DNA of 64,000 nucleotides from Pseudorhodoplanes sp. (GTDB lineage: Bacteria > Pseudomonadota > Alphaproteobacteria > Rhizobiales > Xanthobacteraceae): assembly GCA_022843165.1 (NCBI GenBank), contig JALHOD010000006.1, positions 59,447 through 123,446 on the forward strand, in the 5' to 3' direction. The notes under the pieces were generated by a model. It saw only the letters and a program-made list of their open reading frames with translations, had not been told where the DNA came from and made no database searches. The position numbers and the translations under genes were made by a program. Shown here one piece after another: positions 42,453-50,997 of this stretch; position 1 is the stretch's first letter, and the number at the start of each line of letters is the position of its first letter.

Positions 42453-42578
42453 AACTGAGAGAGCAGGATGGGCTTGGCAATGAGCCCACCCTTCAGCGGT
42501 TGAATTTTATTTTGACTCAGGCTGTCCCAGATTAACTTTGCATTATCTAGAGCGAGTTCGTTTTTCCGCGAGCGCACA

Positions 42579-43082
42579 ATGCACTTGTCTGATTTTATCG
42601 CGTGGTTTGGGAACGGGCGACCGCCGGGGGAGATACTGTACTGGGTATCTCAAATTACACTAGCCATCATCGCAATGACCGCTGCAATGATTGCCTATCG
42701 ACAAGTGAAGGCGTTTGGCGCTCTTGAGTTAGTTAAGTTCATGCAAGGGGATGGTATCCGGCGAGCACGACATCATTTGCGCAGCGAGCTTGCGGGAAAA
42801 CCATATGCGGACTGGAGTGAGAGAGACAAATTTGAAGCTTCCACGGTCTGTAGCTCTTTTGACCTAATGGGATTTTTAATCCGAAATAAATTGTCGCCCA
42901 GAAGGCAATACATTCGACTGTATGCAATCCCAATTCAGCGATCACATGCTGCCTTGGGGGAATATTTGGCGGAGCAGCGTGACCCATCTCGAAACGGACC
43001 TGATTTTTGGAGAGATTTCGATTGGCTGCATGAAGAAGCCCGACGTATTAATCCGCATCCTGCGCCAGCCGATCGGCGATAG
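42579..43082 (+). CDS. Membrane-anchored protein in A+T-rich islet, DUF4760-like
   Basis: 167 residues. One N-terminal helix (about residues 18-42, LYWVSQITLAIIAMTAAMIA) is followed by a cytoplasmic helical domain (VKFMQGDGIRRARHHLRSEL, FEASTVCSSFDLMGFLIRNK, SHAALGEYLAEQRDPSRNGPD) that resembles small DUF4760-type proteins; the resemblance is weak. Codon use and base composition (many A/T third positions) differ sharply from all neighbours, suggesting recent transfer. Function unknown. Confidence 0.55.
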   Translation: MHLSDFIAWFGNGRPPGEILYWVSQITLAIIAMTAAMIAYRQVKAFGALELVKFMQGDGIRRARHHLRSELAGKPYADWSERDKFEASTVCSSFDLMGFLIRNKLSPRRQYIRLYAIPIQRSHAALGEYLAEQRDPSRNGPDFWRDFDWLHEEARRINPHPAPADRR

Positions 43083-43209
43083 AGAACAACACAACCATAA
43101 TACTAGTGCCTCTGATGAGGTGCACATTACTTCATTAAGTCAATTGTGTTCGGAGTCGAGGTTTGTTCACCCAAGCTAAGACTGCATATAGAATTTATTC
43201 ATTTTGCGC

Positions 43210-43671
43210 TCACCACCTCTCCGCGGTCTTCGCGCCGGACAAAACCTCGTTCAGCCGCGCCCGCGTTCCGGGGGAGGTGTCCTCCGGCAGATTGTCCGGC
43301 GCAAAGAAGCCGTGATCCACGATCTCGTGGTTCTTCTGCGGCGGCGCGCTTTGCGAAAAATCCTCGACCACATAGAGCACGACATGGTCGCGGTCGGAAT
43401 CCCTGTCGTTGTAGTACATGGCGTAGAGTTCCGGCGGCTTGCCGGGGCCGTCCGTGGCAATGTCGATATTGCCTTCCTCCTTCAGCTCGCGCGTGAGCGC
43501 GCTGAGCAGGGTCTCGCCCGGCTCGACGCCGCCGCCCGGCAGATGCCAGCCCGGCACATAGGAATGTTTCACCAGGAACACGCGGCCCTGCGGGTCGAGC
43601 ACCAGCGCGCGCACGCCCAGCGTCAGCCCGCGCGAGACGCGCCAGTACAGATGCATCAGGCGGCGGATCAT
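43210..43671 (-). CDS. Nudix hydrolase
   Basis: 153 residues. The Nudix box is GGGVEPGETLLSALTRELKE followed by EGNI, matching G-x5-E-x7-RELxEE, but with Asn at the usual final Gly. GVRALVLDPQGRVFLVKHSY precedes it. The enzyme should hydrolyse a nucleoside diphosphate derivative; substrate not predictable. It is a lone gene with a palindromic repeat just upstream. Confidence 0.82.
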   Translation of the reverse strand: MIRRLMHLYWRVSRGLTLGVRALVLDPQGRVFLVKHSYVPGWHLPGGGVEPGETLLSALTRELKEEGNIDIATDGPGKPPELYAMYYNDRDSDRDHVVLYVVEDFSQSAPPQKNHEIVDHGFFAPDNLPEDTSPGTRARLNEVLSGAKTAERW

Positions 43672-43687
43672 GGCGGAAATAATAGCC

Positions 43688-43775
43688 CGTCATGGCCGGG
43701 CTTGTCCCGGCCATCCACGTCTTTCTTGCCGCGGTGCCAGGACGTGGATGCCCGGCACAAGGCCGGGCATGACGG
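43688..43775. repeat. Inverted pair of hairpin repeats with compensated arms
   Basis: Two 35-base units, 43688-43722 and 43741-43775, are inverted copies. Each is itself a hairpin (GGCCGGG-cttgt-CCCGGCC on the left, CCCGGC-acaag-GCCGGG on the right). The four positions that differ between units are exchanged in pairs, so each hairpin stays intact. This is the common extragenic palindrome of Bradyrhizobium/Rhodopseudomonas-like genomes (recognised from memory). Confidence 0.75.
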
Positions 43776-43826
43776 AGGAGAGGACTTCCTATACATCTGA
43801 ACGCATTGTCGTCGCCCAGAGCCCCC

Positions 43827-44720
43827 ATGTACGTCCTCGCGCATCTCTCCGACCCGCATCTCGGCCCGATGCCAAGGCCGCAGCCGCGCGAGCTGATGGG
43901 CAAGCGCGCCATCGGCTACGTCAACTGGCGGCGCAACCGCCACAAGGTGCACCGCATCGACGTGCTGGCGCGCATCCTGCACGACCTGCAGGACCACAAG
44001 CCCGACCATGTCGCCTGCACCGGGGATCTGGTGAACATCGCGCTGCCGTCGGAGTTTTCGGTGGCGCGGGTGTTTCTCGATCATCTCGGCAAGCCGCACG
44101 ATGTCAGCCTGGTGCCGGGCAACCACGATTTCTACGTGAAGCAGGCGGCGCAGTATTTCGGCGCGCATTGGGGCGACTTCATGCGCGGCGATCATGGCGC
44201 GCCCGGCGAGTTTCCCTATCTGCGGCGGCGCGGGCCGCTGGCCATCATCGGATTGTCGAGCGCGGTGCCGACGCCGCCGTTCATGGCGACCGGCGAACTC
44301 GGCCCCGAGCAATGCGAGCGGCTGTCGGAAACGCTGCTCACCCTGCAGCGGGAAAAGCTGTTCCGCGTGCTGCTGATCCATCATCCGCCGGAGAGCAAGC
44401 CGAACCACCGCTTCAAGCGGCTGGTGGATGCGGATAGCTTTCGCGCCGTGCTGAAGGCGCGCGGCGCCGATCTGGTGCTGCACGGCCACGACCATGTGCA
44501 TTCGATGCTGATGCTGGACGGCCCGCGCGGACAGATTCCCGCCGTCGGCGTGCCGTCGGCGTCGTCCTTCGGCGGGGAGAGCGATCCCGCCGCCTACAAT
44601 CTGTTCCGCATCGACCGCGCCGGCGCGGGCTGGCGGGTCGAAGCGGTGACGCGCGGCTTCCGCATCAATGCCGAGGGGCCGGTGGTGGAGATCGCGAAGC
44701 GGGTGATCGTGGGGAGTTGA
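43827..44720 (+). CDS. Metallophosphoesterase (calcineurin-like)
   Basis: 297 residues from the ATG at 43827. All five motifs are present: LAHLSDPHLG (D-x-H), CTGDLVN, LVPGNHDFY (GNHD), LLIHHPPES, and LHGHDHVH (GHxH). These bind two metal ions and hydrolyse phosphate mono- or diesters. Substrate unknown. A TTG seven codons upstream is a possible start. Convergent with the next gene across a hairpin. Confidence 0.88.
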   Translation: MYVLAHLSDPHLGPMPRPQPRELMGKRAIGYVNWRRNRHKVHRIDVLARILHDLQDHKPDHVACTGDLVNIALPSEFSVARVFLDHLGKPHDVSLVPGNHDFYVKQAAQYFGAHWGDFMRGDHGAPGEFPYLRRRGPLAIIGLSSAVPTPPFMATGELGPEQCERLSETLLTLQREKLFRVLLIHHPPESKPNHRFKRLVDADSFRAVLKARGADLVLHGHDHVHSMLMLDGPRGQIPAVGVPSASSFGGESDPAAYNLFRIDRAGAGWRVEAVTRGFRINAEGPVVEIAKRVIVGS

Positions 44721-44722
44721 TC

Positions 44723-44743
44723 CCTCCCCCTTTCAGGGGGAGG
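44723..44743. terminator. Hairpin between convergent genes
   Basis: A 9-bp stem (44723-44731 with 44735-44743) with a 3-base loop lies 3 bp after the phosphoesterase stop and 11 bp before the stop of the opposing gene. Its CCTCCCCC/GGGGGAGG arms resemble half of the repeat units at 40.8 and 58.7 kb, so it may be a single repeat serving as a terminator. Confidence 0.5.
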
Positions 44744-44754
44744 TATGAAGAGAG

Positions 44755-45336
44755 TCAGCCCCGCGCCAGCATCCACAACGCCGCGAACAGCGACAGCAGC
44801 GTGAACGCGATCCCGAGCAGGAAGGCGCCGATCACGCGCCGCATCTGCCGGCGCCGCGCGCTCCTGGCCGCGCGCTCCTCGCGTGCCACCAGCGCGCTGT
44901 CGCCCGACAAGGCGCGCTCGCGCTCGACCAGCCGGCTTGCCAGATAGCGGGTGATGTGGCCGGAGGTCTCGCCGATCTCCGGCGATTCCGACAGAATTTT
45001 CCGGCCGTAGCGGGTGTCCTGCAAAAAGCGGTAGACGCGCTTGTCGCGGCCCATCTCGACGAAGGCGATGGCGTCGATCCACAGCCGGGGCGTCTCGCCG
45101 CGGCTCAAGCCCCGGTCGAACAGGTCGATCCCGGCGGGGATTTCCCGGAAGATCGGGTCGAGCGCCTCGTTCAGCAGTTCGAGCCGCGCCAGTTCGGCGT
45201 CGCGCAGCTCCACCACCACGCCGGTGCGCTCGGCGGCGTCGATCCGTGCCGCGCGCACGGCGTCCTTCAGCCGCTGCGGTTCGTCCGCAGCAGCCGGCGC
45301 GCCGCCTTCGGTCTTGTCCCGATTCCGTCCCCACAT
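44755..45336 (-). CDS. C-terminally anchored hypothetical membrane protein
   Basis: 193 residues from the ATG at 45336. Mostly helical and charged (ERTGVVVELRDAELARLELL, DPIFREIPAGIDLFDRGLSR, RVYRFLQDTRYGRKIL), ending with one hydrophobic helix (VIGAFLLGIAFTLLSLFAAL, about residues 170-190). The layout suggests a cytoplasmic domain held at the membrane by its C-terminus. I do not recognise the family. The frame extends upstream without similarity. Confidence 0.65.
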   Translation of the reverse strand: MWGRNRDKTEGGAPAAADEPQRLKDAVRAARIDAAERTGVVVELRDAELARLELLNEALDPIFREIPAGIDLFDRGLSRGETPRLWIDAIAFVEMGRDKRVYRFLQDTRYGRKILSESPEIGETSGHITRYLASRLVERERALSGDSALVAREERAARSARRRQMRRVIGAFLLGIAFTLLSLFAALWMLARG

Positions 45337-45385
45337 ACGCCAAGCGTAGCAACGCCGCCCGCGCGCCGCCAACACTATCTTGATG

Positions 45386-46165
45386 CTACCGCGGCACCAC
45401 CCCGAATGGCCTGGCCCAGCCGAGCCCGTCCTCGGTGCGCCCGCGCGGGTGATATTCCGCCGCGACCCAGCCGGTGTAGCCGAGCGCGTCCAGCGCCCTG
45501 TAGATCTCGGGATAATTGACCTCGCCCTCGTCCGGCTCGTGGCGGGAGGGGACGGCGGCGATCTGCACATGCCCGACCAGCGGCTGAACCTGTTCGAAGC
45601 GTCTCAGCAGGTCGCCGCCCACGATCTGCGCGTGATAGAAATCGAACTGGATCCTGATATTGGGCTTGCCGGTTTTGGCGATGATGTCGGCGGCGTGTTC
45701 GGCGCGGTTGAGGAAATAATCCGGCCGGTCGCGCGGATTGATCGGCTCGATCAGCAGCGTGATGTTTTTCGCCGCCGCGCGGTCGGCGGCGCGCGCGAGA
45801 TTCGAGATGAAGGTGCGCTCGGCCGCCGGGCGCTGCTCCGGCGGCACCTTTCCGGCGAGACAGTGAATGGCGCTACCGCCGGCGCCCGTGATCCAGGCCA
45901 GCGACTTGTCGATCTGCGCCTCGAAATCGCGCTCGCGCCCCGGCAGCGCCGCCAGCCCGAATTCGCCGGCGCGGCCATGCTCGCTGTTGATGCCGAGCAT
46001 GGTGAGCCTGTGCTTTTCAAGTTCGGCGCGCGCGGCTTCGGCCGGGGTGTCATAGGGGAATTGTCCCTCGACCGCGCTGAAGCCGGCGGCGGCGGCGGCC
46101 GCAAAACGTTCGAGGAACGGACGCTCGGAAAACAGATAGGCGATGTTGGCGGCGAAGCGGGGCAT
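45386..46165 (-). CDS. Hydroxypyruvate isomerase / 2-oxo-tetronate isomerase family protein
   Basis: 259 residues; xylose-isomerase-like TIM barrel. RFAANIAYLFSERPFLERF, VEGQFPYD, LLIEPINPRDRPDYFL (metal-binding Glu), IQFDFYHAQIVGGDL (Asp/His) and VAAEYHPRGRTEDGLGW (second metal-binding Glu) match Hyi/OtnI. It interconverts hydroxypyruvate and tartronate semialdehyde, or an oxo-tetronate. It stands alone, divergent from the cation transporter gene. Confidence 0.88.
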   Translation of the reverse strand: MPRFAANIAYLFSERPFLERFAAAAAAGFSAVEGQFPYDTPAEAARAELEKHRLTMLGINSEHGRAGEFGLAALPGRERDFEAQIDKSLAWITGAGGSAIHCLAGKVPPEQRPAAERTFISNLARAADRAAAKNITLLIEPINPRDRPDYFLNRAEHAADIIAKTGKPNIRIQFDFYHAQIVGGDLLRRFEQVQPLVGHVQIAAVPSRHEPDEGEVNYPEIYRALDALGYTGWVAAEYHPRGRTEDGLGWARPFGVVPR

Positions 46166-46270
46166 GGGACACGCGATGCGAGAGAGCGGGAAGTGTAATT
46201 CTGTAACCGTGATTGTGTAACACGCCGCCGCGCCCCCATATAGCGTGGAGCGAGTCAGCACGAGGACGGC

Positions 46271-46915
46271 ATGAGCGCGGATTGCTGCGGACAGAATGCG
46301 ACCTTTGAGGGACTCTCGGCCGACTACAAGCGCCGGCTCCGGGTCGTGATCGCGATCAACGCGTCGATGTTCCTGGTCGAGATGGGGGCGGGCGCGCTGG
46401 CGGGATCGCAGGCGCTGCAGGCCGACGCGCTCGACTTTCTCGCGGATTCGGCGACCTACGGCCTGAGCCTGGCGGTGATCGGCGCGGCGGTGGCGACGCG
46501 CGCGAAGGCGGCGTTCCTCAAGGGCATCAGCCTCACGCTGATGGGGCTGTGGGTGTTCGGCGCGACCGTCTATCACGTGTTCGTTCTCGGCGTGCCGCAC
46601 GCCGAGGTGATGGGCGCGGTCGGATTTCTCGCACTCGCCGCCAATGTCGCCAGCGTTCTGATCCTGATGCGCTACAAGGACGGCGATTCCAACGTGCGCT
46701 CGGTCTGGCTGTGCTCGCGCAACGACGCGATCGGCAACGTGGCGGTGATGATCGCCGCGCTTGCGGTCTGGGTCACGGCGACCAGATGGCCGGACCTGAT
46801 CGTGGCCGCTATCATGGCCTCGCTGTTCCTCTCTTCGTCGGCGCAGATTCTCCGCCAGTCATGGCGGGAGATCCGGACCGGCGAGGTGGCGGCGGGCGCA
46901 CAGCATCACCACTAG
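46271..46915 (+). CDS. Cation-efflux (CDF)-like transporter, short form
   Basis: 214 residues. Six helices with the CDF pattern: VVIAINASMFLVEMGAGALA, DALDFLADSATYGLSLAVIG (D-x3-D metal site in helix 2) and SVWLCSRNDAIGNVAVMIAA (N-D site in helix 5). The cytoplasmic metal-binding C-terminal domain is missing; only a His-rich end (AGAQHHH) remains. An early SADCCGQNATF could also bind metal. It probably exports a divalent metal. Confidence 0.82.
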   Translation: MSADCCGQNATFEGLSADYKRRLRVVIAINASMFLVEMGAGALAGSQALQADALDFLADSATYGLSLAVIGAAVATRAKAAFLKGISLTLMGLWVFGATVYHVFVLGVPHAEVMGAVGFLALAANVASVLILMRYKDGDSNVRSVWLCSRNDAIGNVAVMIAALAVWVTATRWPDLIVAAIMASLFLSSSAQILRQSWREIRTGEVAAGAQHHH

Positions 46916-46930
46916 CCGGGACTCGGGCTG

Positions 46931-47863
46931 CTACGGCCACTTCACCTCCGGCGGCAGCGACGACAGGATCGACTCCACATTGCCGCCGGTCTTCAGGCCG
47001 AAAATGGTGCCGCGGTCATACAGCAGGTTGAACTCGACATAGCGGCCGCGGCGAACGAGCTGCTCCTCGCGCGCAGCGGCGTTATACGGTTTTTCAAAAT
47101 TGCGGCGCACCAGTTCGGGATAGACGTCGCGGAAGGCGCGGCCGACATCCTGCGTGAAGGCGAAGTCGGCGGTCCAGTCGCCGGAATCCAGCCAGTCATA
47201 GAAGATGCCGCCGATGCCGCGCGGCTCGTTGCGGTGCTTGAGGAAAAAATATTCGTCGCACCAGCTTTTGAACTTGTCGTAGGGCGCGACGGCCGCATGG
47301 GCGTCGCAGGCCCGCTTCATCGCGGCGTGGAAGGAGAGTGTGTCGGGATCGCTCTGGGTGCGGCGCGCGTCCAGCACCGGCGTCAGGTCGGCACCGCCGC
47401 CGAACCAGGCTTTGCTGGTGACGACAAAGCGGGTGTTCATGTGCACCGCCGGCACGTTCGGATTCCATAAATGCGCGATCAGCGAGATGCCGGACGCCCA
47501 GAAGCGCGGGTCGTCGGCGGCGCCGGGAATTTCCTTGCGGAATTCCGGCGCGAATTCGCCGTGCACGGTCGAGCAATGCACGCCGACCTTTTCGAAGACG
47601 CGGCCTTTCATGATCGACATCACGCCGCCGCCGCCGCCGTCAGCCCCCGTGTGATCCTTGCGCTGCCAGGGCGTGCGCGTGAAGCGGCCGGCCGGCTTGT
47701 CCGCATGCGGCGCTGCGGCGGGGAGGGTGTCTTCCAGCGTTTCGAACGCCGCGCAGATCTCGTCGCGCAGGGTTTCGAACCAGGCGCGCGCCTGCGCTTT
47801 GCGGGCGTCGAGGGTCGCGGGATCGGGGAGAGGAGAACTTGCGGGCGCGGTTTCAGTCCGCAT
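46931..47863 (-). CDS. hemF: Oxygen-dependent coproporphyrinogen III oxidase
   Basis: 310 residues. Family signatures: [78 protein letters not shown], and [20 protein letters not shown]. The enzyme decarboxylates coproporphyrinogen III to protoporphyrinogen IX with O2 in haem synthesis. The ATG at 47863 overlaps the last codons of the antitoxin gene by 11 bp, so translation is probably coupled to the toxin-antitoxin operon. Confidence 0.95.
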   Translation of the reverse strand: MRTETAPASSPLPDPATLDARKAQARAWFETLRDEICAAFETLEDTLPAAAPHADKPAGRFTRTPWQRKDHTGADGGGGGVMSIMKGRVFEKVGVHCSTVHGEFAPEFRKEIPGAADDPRFWASGISLIAHLWNPNVPAVHMNTRFVVTSKAWFGGGADLTPVLDARRTQSDPDTLSFHAAMKRACDAHAAVAPYDKFKSWCDEYFFLKHRNEPRGIGGIFYDWLDSGDWTADFAFTQDVGRAFRDVYPELVRRNFEKPYNAAAREEQLVRRGRYVEFNLLYDRGTIFGLKTGGNVESILSSLPPEVKWP

Positions 47864-48119
47864 CGACTTTTTCCGTCAACCAGACCTTGATGAGGGACTG
47901 ATAAGGCACGTCGCGCTTGTTGGCGGCGATCTTGATGCGGTCAAGCAGGCCCTGCGGCAGGCGCAGAGAAATCGCCGTTGTCGACAGCTTCAAATTCGGA
48001 AGCTGGGCGCGTCGCGCCTTGCTCCAGTCGACGTAATCCGTCGTGTCGTGCGTTTCCCAGAAACGGCGTTCTTCCGCCTCGCTGCGGAATTTCGGAACGG
48101 GTTTAAGCTTCTTCTTCAT
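47853..48119 (-). CDS. brnA: BrnA/CopG-type antitoxin
   Basis: 88 residues. The N-terminal [20 protein letters not shown] is the toxin-binding part typical of BrnT-partner antitoxins, and the C-terminal half ([20 protein letters not shown], then [11 protein letters not shown]) is a ribbon-helix-helix DNA-binding unit. It is expected to neutralise the toxin and repress the operon. Its 5' end overlaps brnT by 17 bp and its 3' end overlaps hemF by 11 bp. Confidence 0.85.
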   Translation of the reverse strand: MKKKLKPVPKFRSEAEERRFWETHDTTDYVDWSKARRAQLPNLKLSTTAISLRLPQGLLDRIKIAANKRDVPYQSLIKVWLTEKVDAD

Positions 48120-48405
48120 AGATCGCTCTTTCTTTGCGATTCGCGGCTCGCGCCGAAATAACCCGAAGTCTGGTGCCGTTCTGTCTGAGAGTGAACGTGA
48201 CCAGAAGCACGCGTCCAGCCGGCGTCATTCCCAAGGCATGATAGCGAGCCTCACTGGAACTGTGCTTTTCATCTTCACTGATCAGCACGCGCTCGTCGGC
48301 GAAGATCTGTTCCGCTTCAGCCGGGCCGACGGCATGTTTGTCCGCGCTTTTCCGGCTGTTGCCGTCATCCCAGTCAAAACCCTCGACCTTGCTGAAATCG
48401 GGCAT
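48103..48405 (-). CDS. brnT: BrnT-type ribonuclease toxin
   Basis: 100 residues with the BrnT pattern: KVEGFDWDDGNSRKSADKHA (start of the fold, usually FEWDxxKxxxNxxKHGV), AEQIFADERVLI, RYHALGMTPAGRVLLVTFTL and [20 protein letters not shown] (the conserved R-x-I-S-A-R-x-A-x-x-x-E-R). BrnT toxins are RelE-like ribonucleases. AGGA precedes the ATG. The gene begins 17 bp after a perfect palindrome that is the likely operator. Confidence 0.87.
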   Translation of the reverse strand: MPDFSKVEGFDWDDGNSRKSADKHAVGPAEAEQIFADERVLISEDEKHSSSEARYHALGMTPAGRVLLVTFTLRQNGTRLRVISARAANRKERAIYEEEA

Positions 48406-48421
48406 CGAAGAGTCCTGTCGA

Positions 48422-48442
48422 TGTATATTATGATAATATACA
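48422..48442. promoter_or_regulatory. Perfect 21-bp palindrome, probable BrnA operator
   Basis: TGTATATTAT, one central G, then ATAATATACA: 10-bp arms with no mismatch. It lies 17 bp upstream of brnT and is A+T-rich in an otherwise G+C-rich region, so it doubles as the most promoter-like DNA nearby. Antitoxins of this family repress their own operon at such sites. Confidence 0.75.
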
Positions 48443-48454
48443 GTAGCAGACGGT

Positions 48455-48919
48455 TCAAGCCGGCTGCGGGAAGCTCTTGGTCTGCCTCAAAGCCTCCCCC
48501 AAGGCCATGGCGGCGGCCATGGCAATGTTGATCGAGCGCAGCCCGGCCTGCATCGGGATGACGAGGCGGGCATCGGCGGCGGCCTGCACCTCCTCCGGCA
48601 CCCCGGCCGATTCCCGGCCGAACAGCAGGAGGTCGCGCGGACCGAAGGCATGGTCGAGATAGGAGACCGCGCCGCGGGTGGTGAACAGGACCAGCCGCAG
48701 GCCCTCGCCCCGCCGCCACTCCTGGAAGGCCGGCCAGGAGGCGTGACGGCCGATCTCGACCCGGTCCAGATAGTCCATCCCGGCCCGGCGGAAATGCCGG
48801 TCCGAGATCGGAAATCCCGCCGGCTCAATGAGATGGGCGCCCACACCGAGGCAGGCGCAGAGCCGCAGAATCGTTCCGGTATTTTGCGGAATGTCGGGCT
48901 GATAGAGCGCGATCTGCAT
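48455..48919 (-). CDS. trmL: tRNA (cytidine/uridine-2'-O-)-methyltransferase TrmL
   Basis: 154 residues, a minimal SPOUT methyltransferase. Signatures: MQIALYQPDIPQNTGTILRL, FGRESAGVPEEV and the knot IPMQAGLRSINIAMAAAMAL. It methylates the wobble base of tRNA-Leu. It is divergent from petA. Confidence 0.93.
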   Translation of the reverse strand: MQIALYQPDIPQNTGTILRLCACLGVGAHLIEPAGFPISDRHFRRAGMDYLDRVEIGRHASWPAFQEWRRGEGLRLVLFTTRGAVSYLDHAFGPRDLLLFGRESAGVPEEVQAAADARLVIPMQAGLRSINIAMAAAMALGEALRQTKSFPQPA

Positions 48920-49175
48920 GCGGTTCGGACCGACCCGAAAAAGGGAAATACGACGTTATACGAATGATTTGTGCGACTCTTTAGCAGCGTTGAAAAGGCA
49001 GGCTTGCGCTCCTTTATCAAGGGTGCCAATAGAACGCGGCCGGATTGCCGCAGACGGTCTTTCCCCAGGGCCGGACGTGGCCGGTTCGCTCGCTGTCGTC
49101 GGGTCGCCCTGCGTGGCCCTCGCGGGGGTTCGAAGCGCAAGCAGGTTTCGGCATGACGGAAGAGGGACTGCAACC

Positions 49176-49703
49176 GTGACAGCGACGTCTTCGGCGGGAC
49201 ACACACGCCGCGATTTTCTCTACATTGCAACCGGAGCGGTCGGGGCCGTTGGCGCCGCCGCCGTCGCCGTGCCGCTCATCTCGCAGATGAACCCGGACGC
49301 CTCCACCATCGCCGCCGGCGCACCGATCGAGGTCGACCTGAGCCCGGTGGCCGAGGGCCAGGTGATCAAGGTGTTCTGGCGCGGCAAGCCGATCTTCGTG
49401 AACCACCGCACCAAGAAGCAGATCGAGGAGGCGGTGAACGTCAACCTCGCGAGCCTGCCCGATCCGCAACCGGATTCGGCGCGCGTAAAAGAGGGCCATG
49501 CCAATTTCCAGGTGCTGATCGGAATCTGCACCCATCTCGGCTGCATCCCGATCGCGCATTCCGGCCCCTATGACGGCTATTTTTGCCCCTGCCACGGCTC
49601 GGTCTACGATACCTCGGGCCGTATCCGCTCCGGCCCCGCGCCGACCAATCTGGCGCTGCCGCCCTATCAATTCGTCTCCGACACCAAGATCCGGATCGGC
49701 TGA
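49176..49703 (+). CDS. petA: Ubiquinol-cytochrome c reductase Rieske iron-sulfur subunit
   Basis: 175 residues from the GTG at 49176 (GAGGGA about 9 bp upstream). A twin-arginine-like export anchor (HTRRDFLYIATGAVGAVGAA) is followed by the Rieske domain with the two cluster boxes CTHLGC and CPCHGS, and ends PPYQFVSDTKIRIG. First gene of petABC; the 2Fe-2S head shuttles electrons from ubiquinol to cytochrome c1. Long in-frame upstream extension has no similarity. Confidence 0.95.
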   Translation: MTATSSAGHTRRDFLYIATGAVGAVGAAAVAVPLISQMNPDASTIAAGAPIEVDLSPVAEGQVIKVFWRGKPIFVNHRTKKQIEEAVNVNLASLPDPQPDSARVKEGHANFQVLIGICTHLGCIPIAHSGPYDGYFCPCHGSVYDTSGRIRSGPAPTNLALPPYQFVSDTKIRIG

Positions 49704-49735
49704 CATTCTTCATACGACTGATCTGAAGGTTCACC

Positions 49736-50980
49736 ATGAGCGGACATTCGACCTACCAGCCGCAGAGCGCATTCATGAAGTGGATGGAGGCGCGGCTGCC
49801 GATCGCGAGCCTCATCCATTCCTCCTTCGTCTCCTATCCGACGCCGCGTAACCTGAACTACTGGTGGACCTTCGGCGGCATCCTGAGCCTGATGCTCGGC
49901 GCCCAGATCCTCACCGGCATCGTGCTGGTGATGCACTATGTCCCGCAGGAGACGATGGCGTTCAATTCGGTCGAGCACATCATGCGCGACGTGAATTACG
50001 GCTGGCTCCTGCGCTATCTGCATTCCAACGGCGCCTCGATGTTCTTCGTCGCCGTCTATATCCACATGTTCCGCGGCATGTATTACGGCTCCTACAAGGA
50101 GCCGCGCGAGGTGCTGTGGATCCTCGGCGTCATCATCTACCTCCTGATGATGGCGACCGGCTTCCTCGGCTACACGCTGCCCTGGGGCCAGATGAGCTTC
50201 TGGGGCGCGACCGTCATCACCAATTTCTTCTCGGCAATCCCGCTGGTCGGCGAAGCCGTCGTGACCTGGCTCTGGGGTGGTTTCGCGGTCGGCAATCCGA
50301 CCCTGCAGCGCTTCTTCTCGCTGCATTACCTGCTGCCGTTCGTGATCGCCGGCGTGGTGCTGCTGCATGTCTGGGCGCTGCACGTGGTCGGCCAGAACAA
50401 TCCCACCGGCATCGAGCCCAAAAGCAGCAAGGACACCGTGCCGTTCACACCCTATGCGACGGTTAAGGACGGCTTCTTCATGGTCGTGTTCATGATCGTG
50501 TTCGCGTGGTTCGTGTTCTACACGCCGAACTATCTGGGACACGCCGACAACTACATCCCGGCCAATCCGGCGGTGACGCCGGCGCATATCGTGCCGGAAT
50601 GGTATTACCTGCCGTTCTACGCGATCCTGCGCGCGGTCCCGGACAAGCTGCTCGGCGTCATCGCGCTGTTCGCCTCGATCCTGATTCTGATGTTCCTGCC
50701 CTGGCTCGACACCTCGAAGGTGAAATCGGCGCGCTACCGTCCGCTGTTCCGGCAGTTCTTCTGGATCTTCGTGGCGGTCTGCCTCGGTCTCGGCTGGCTC
50801 GGCGCCAAACCCGCCGAAGGCGGCTATGTCATCGCCGCCCGCATCCTGACCATCTATTATTTCGCGCATTTCCTGATCATCCTGCCGCTGCTCGGATTCA
50901 TCGAGAAGACCAAGCCGCTGCCGAATTCGATCGAGGAATCGGTGCTGGGGCACGGCGCCGCCGCGCCGAAGAAAGCTTGA
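49736..50980 (+). CDS. petB: Cytochrome b of the bc1 complex
   Basis: 414 residues, a full-length cytochrome b (both N- and C-terminal domains). Haem-ligand histidines are in [20 protein letters not shown] and [20 protein letters not shown], with [20 protein letters not shown] near the start and [20 protein letters not shown] (PEWY of the quinol-oxidation site). It ends at a stop before a separate cytochrome c1 gene, unlike the b/c1 fusion of Bradyrhizobium. Confidence 0.97.
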   Translation: MSGHSTYQPQSAFMKWMEARLPIASLIHSSFVSYPTPRNLNYWWTFGGILSLMLGAQILTGIVLVMHYVPQETMAFNSVEHIMRDVNYGWLLRYLHSNGASMFFVAVYIHMFRGMYYGSYKEPREVLWILGVIIYLLMMATGFLGYTLPWGQMSFWGATVITNFFSAIPLVGEAVVTWLWGGFAVGNPTLQRFFSLHYLLPFVIAGVVLLHVWALHVVGQNNPTGIEPKSSKDTVPFTPYATVKDGFFMVVFMIVFAWFVFYTPNYLGHADNYIPANPAVTPAHIVPEWYYLPFYAILRAVPDKLLGVIALFASILILMFLPWLDTSKVKSARYRPLFRQFFWIFVAVCLGLGWLGAKPAEGGYVIAARILTIYYFAHFLIILPLLGFIEKTKPLPNSIEESVLGHGAAAPKKA

Positions 50981-50997
50981 AGGAGCGGAGACAGGTC

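Noticed and set aside
43680..43790. CRISPR-like pair of repeats
   Set aside because: The two units are inverted, not direct, and there is no array or cas gene.
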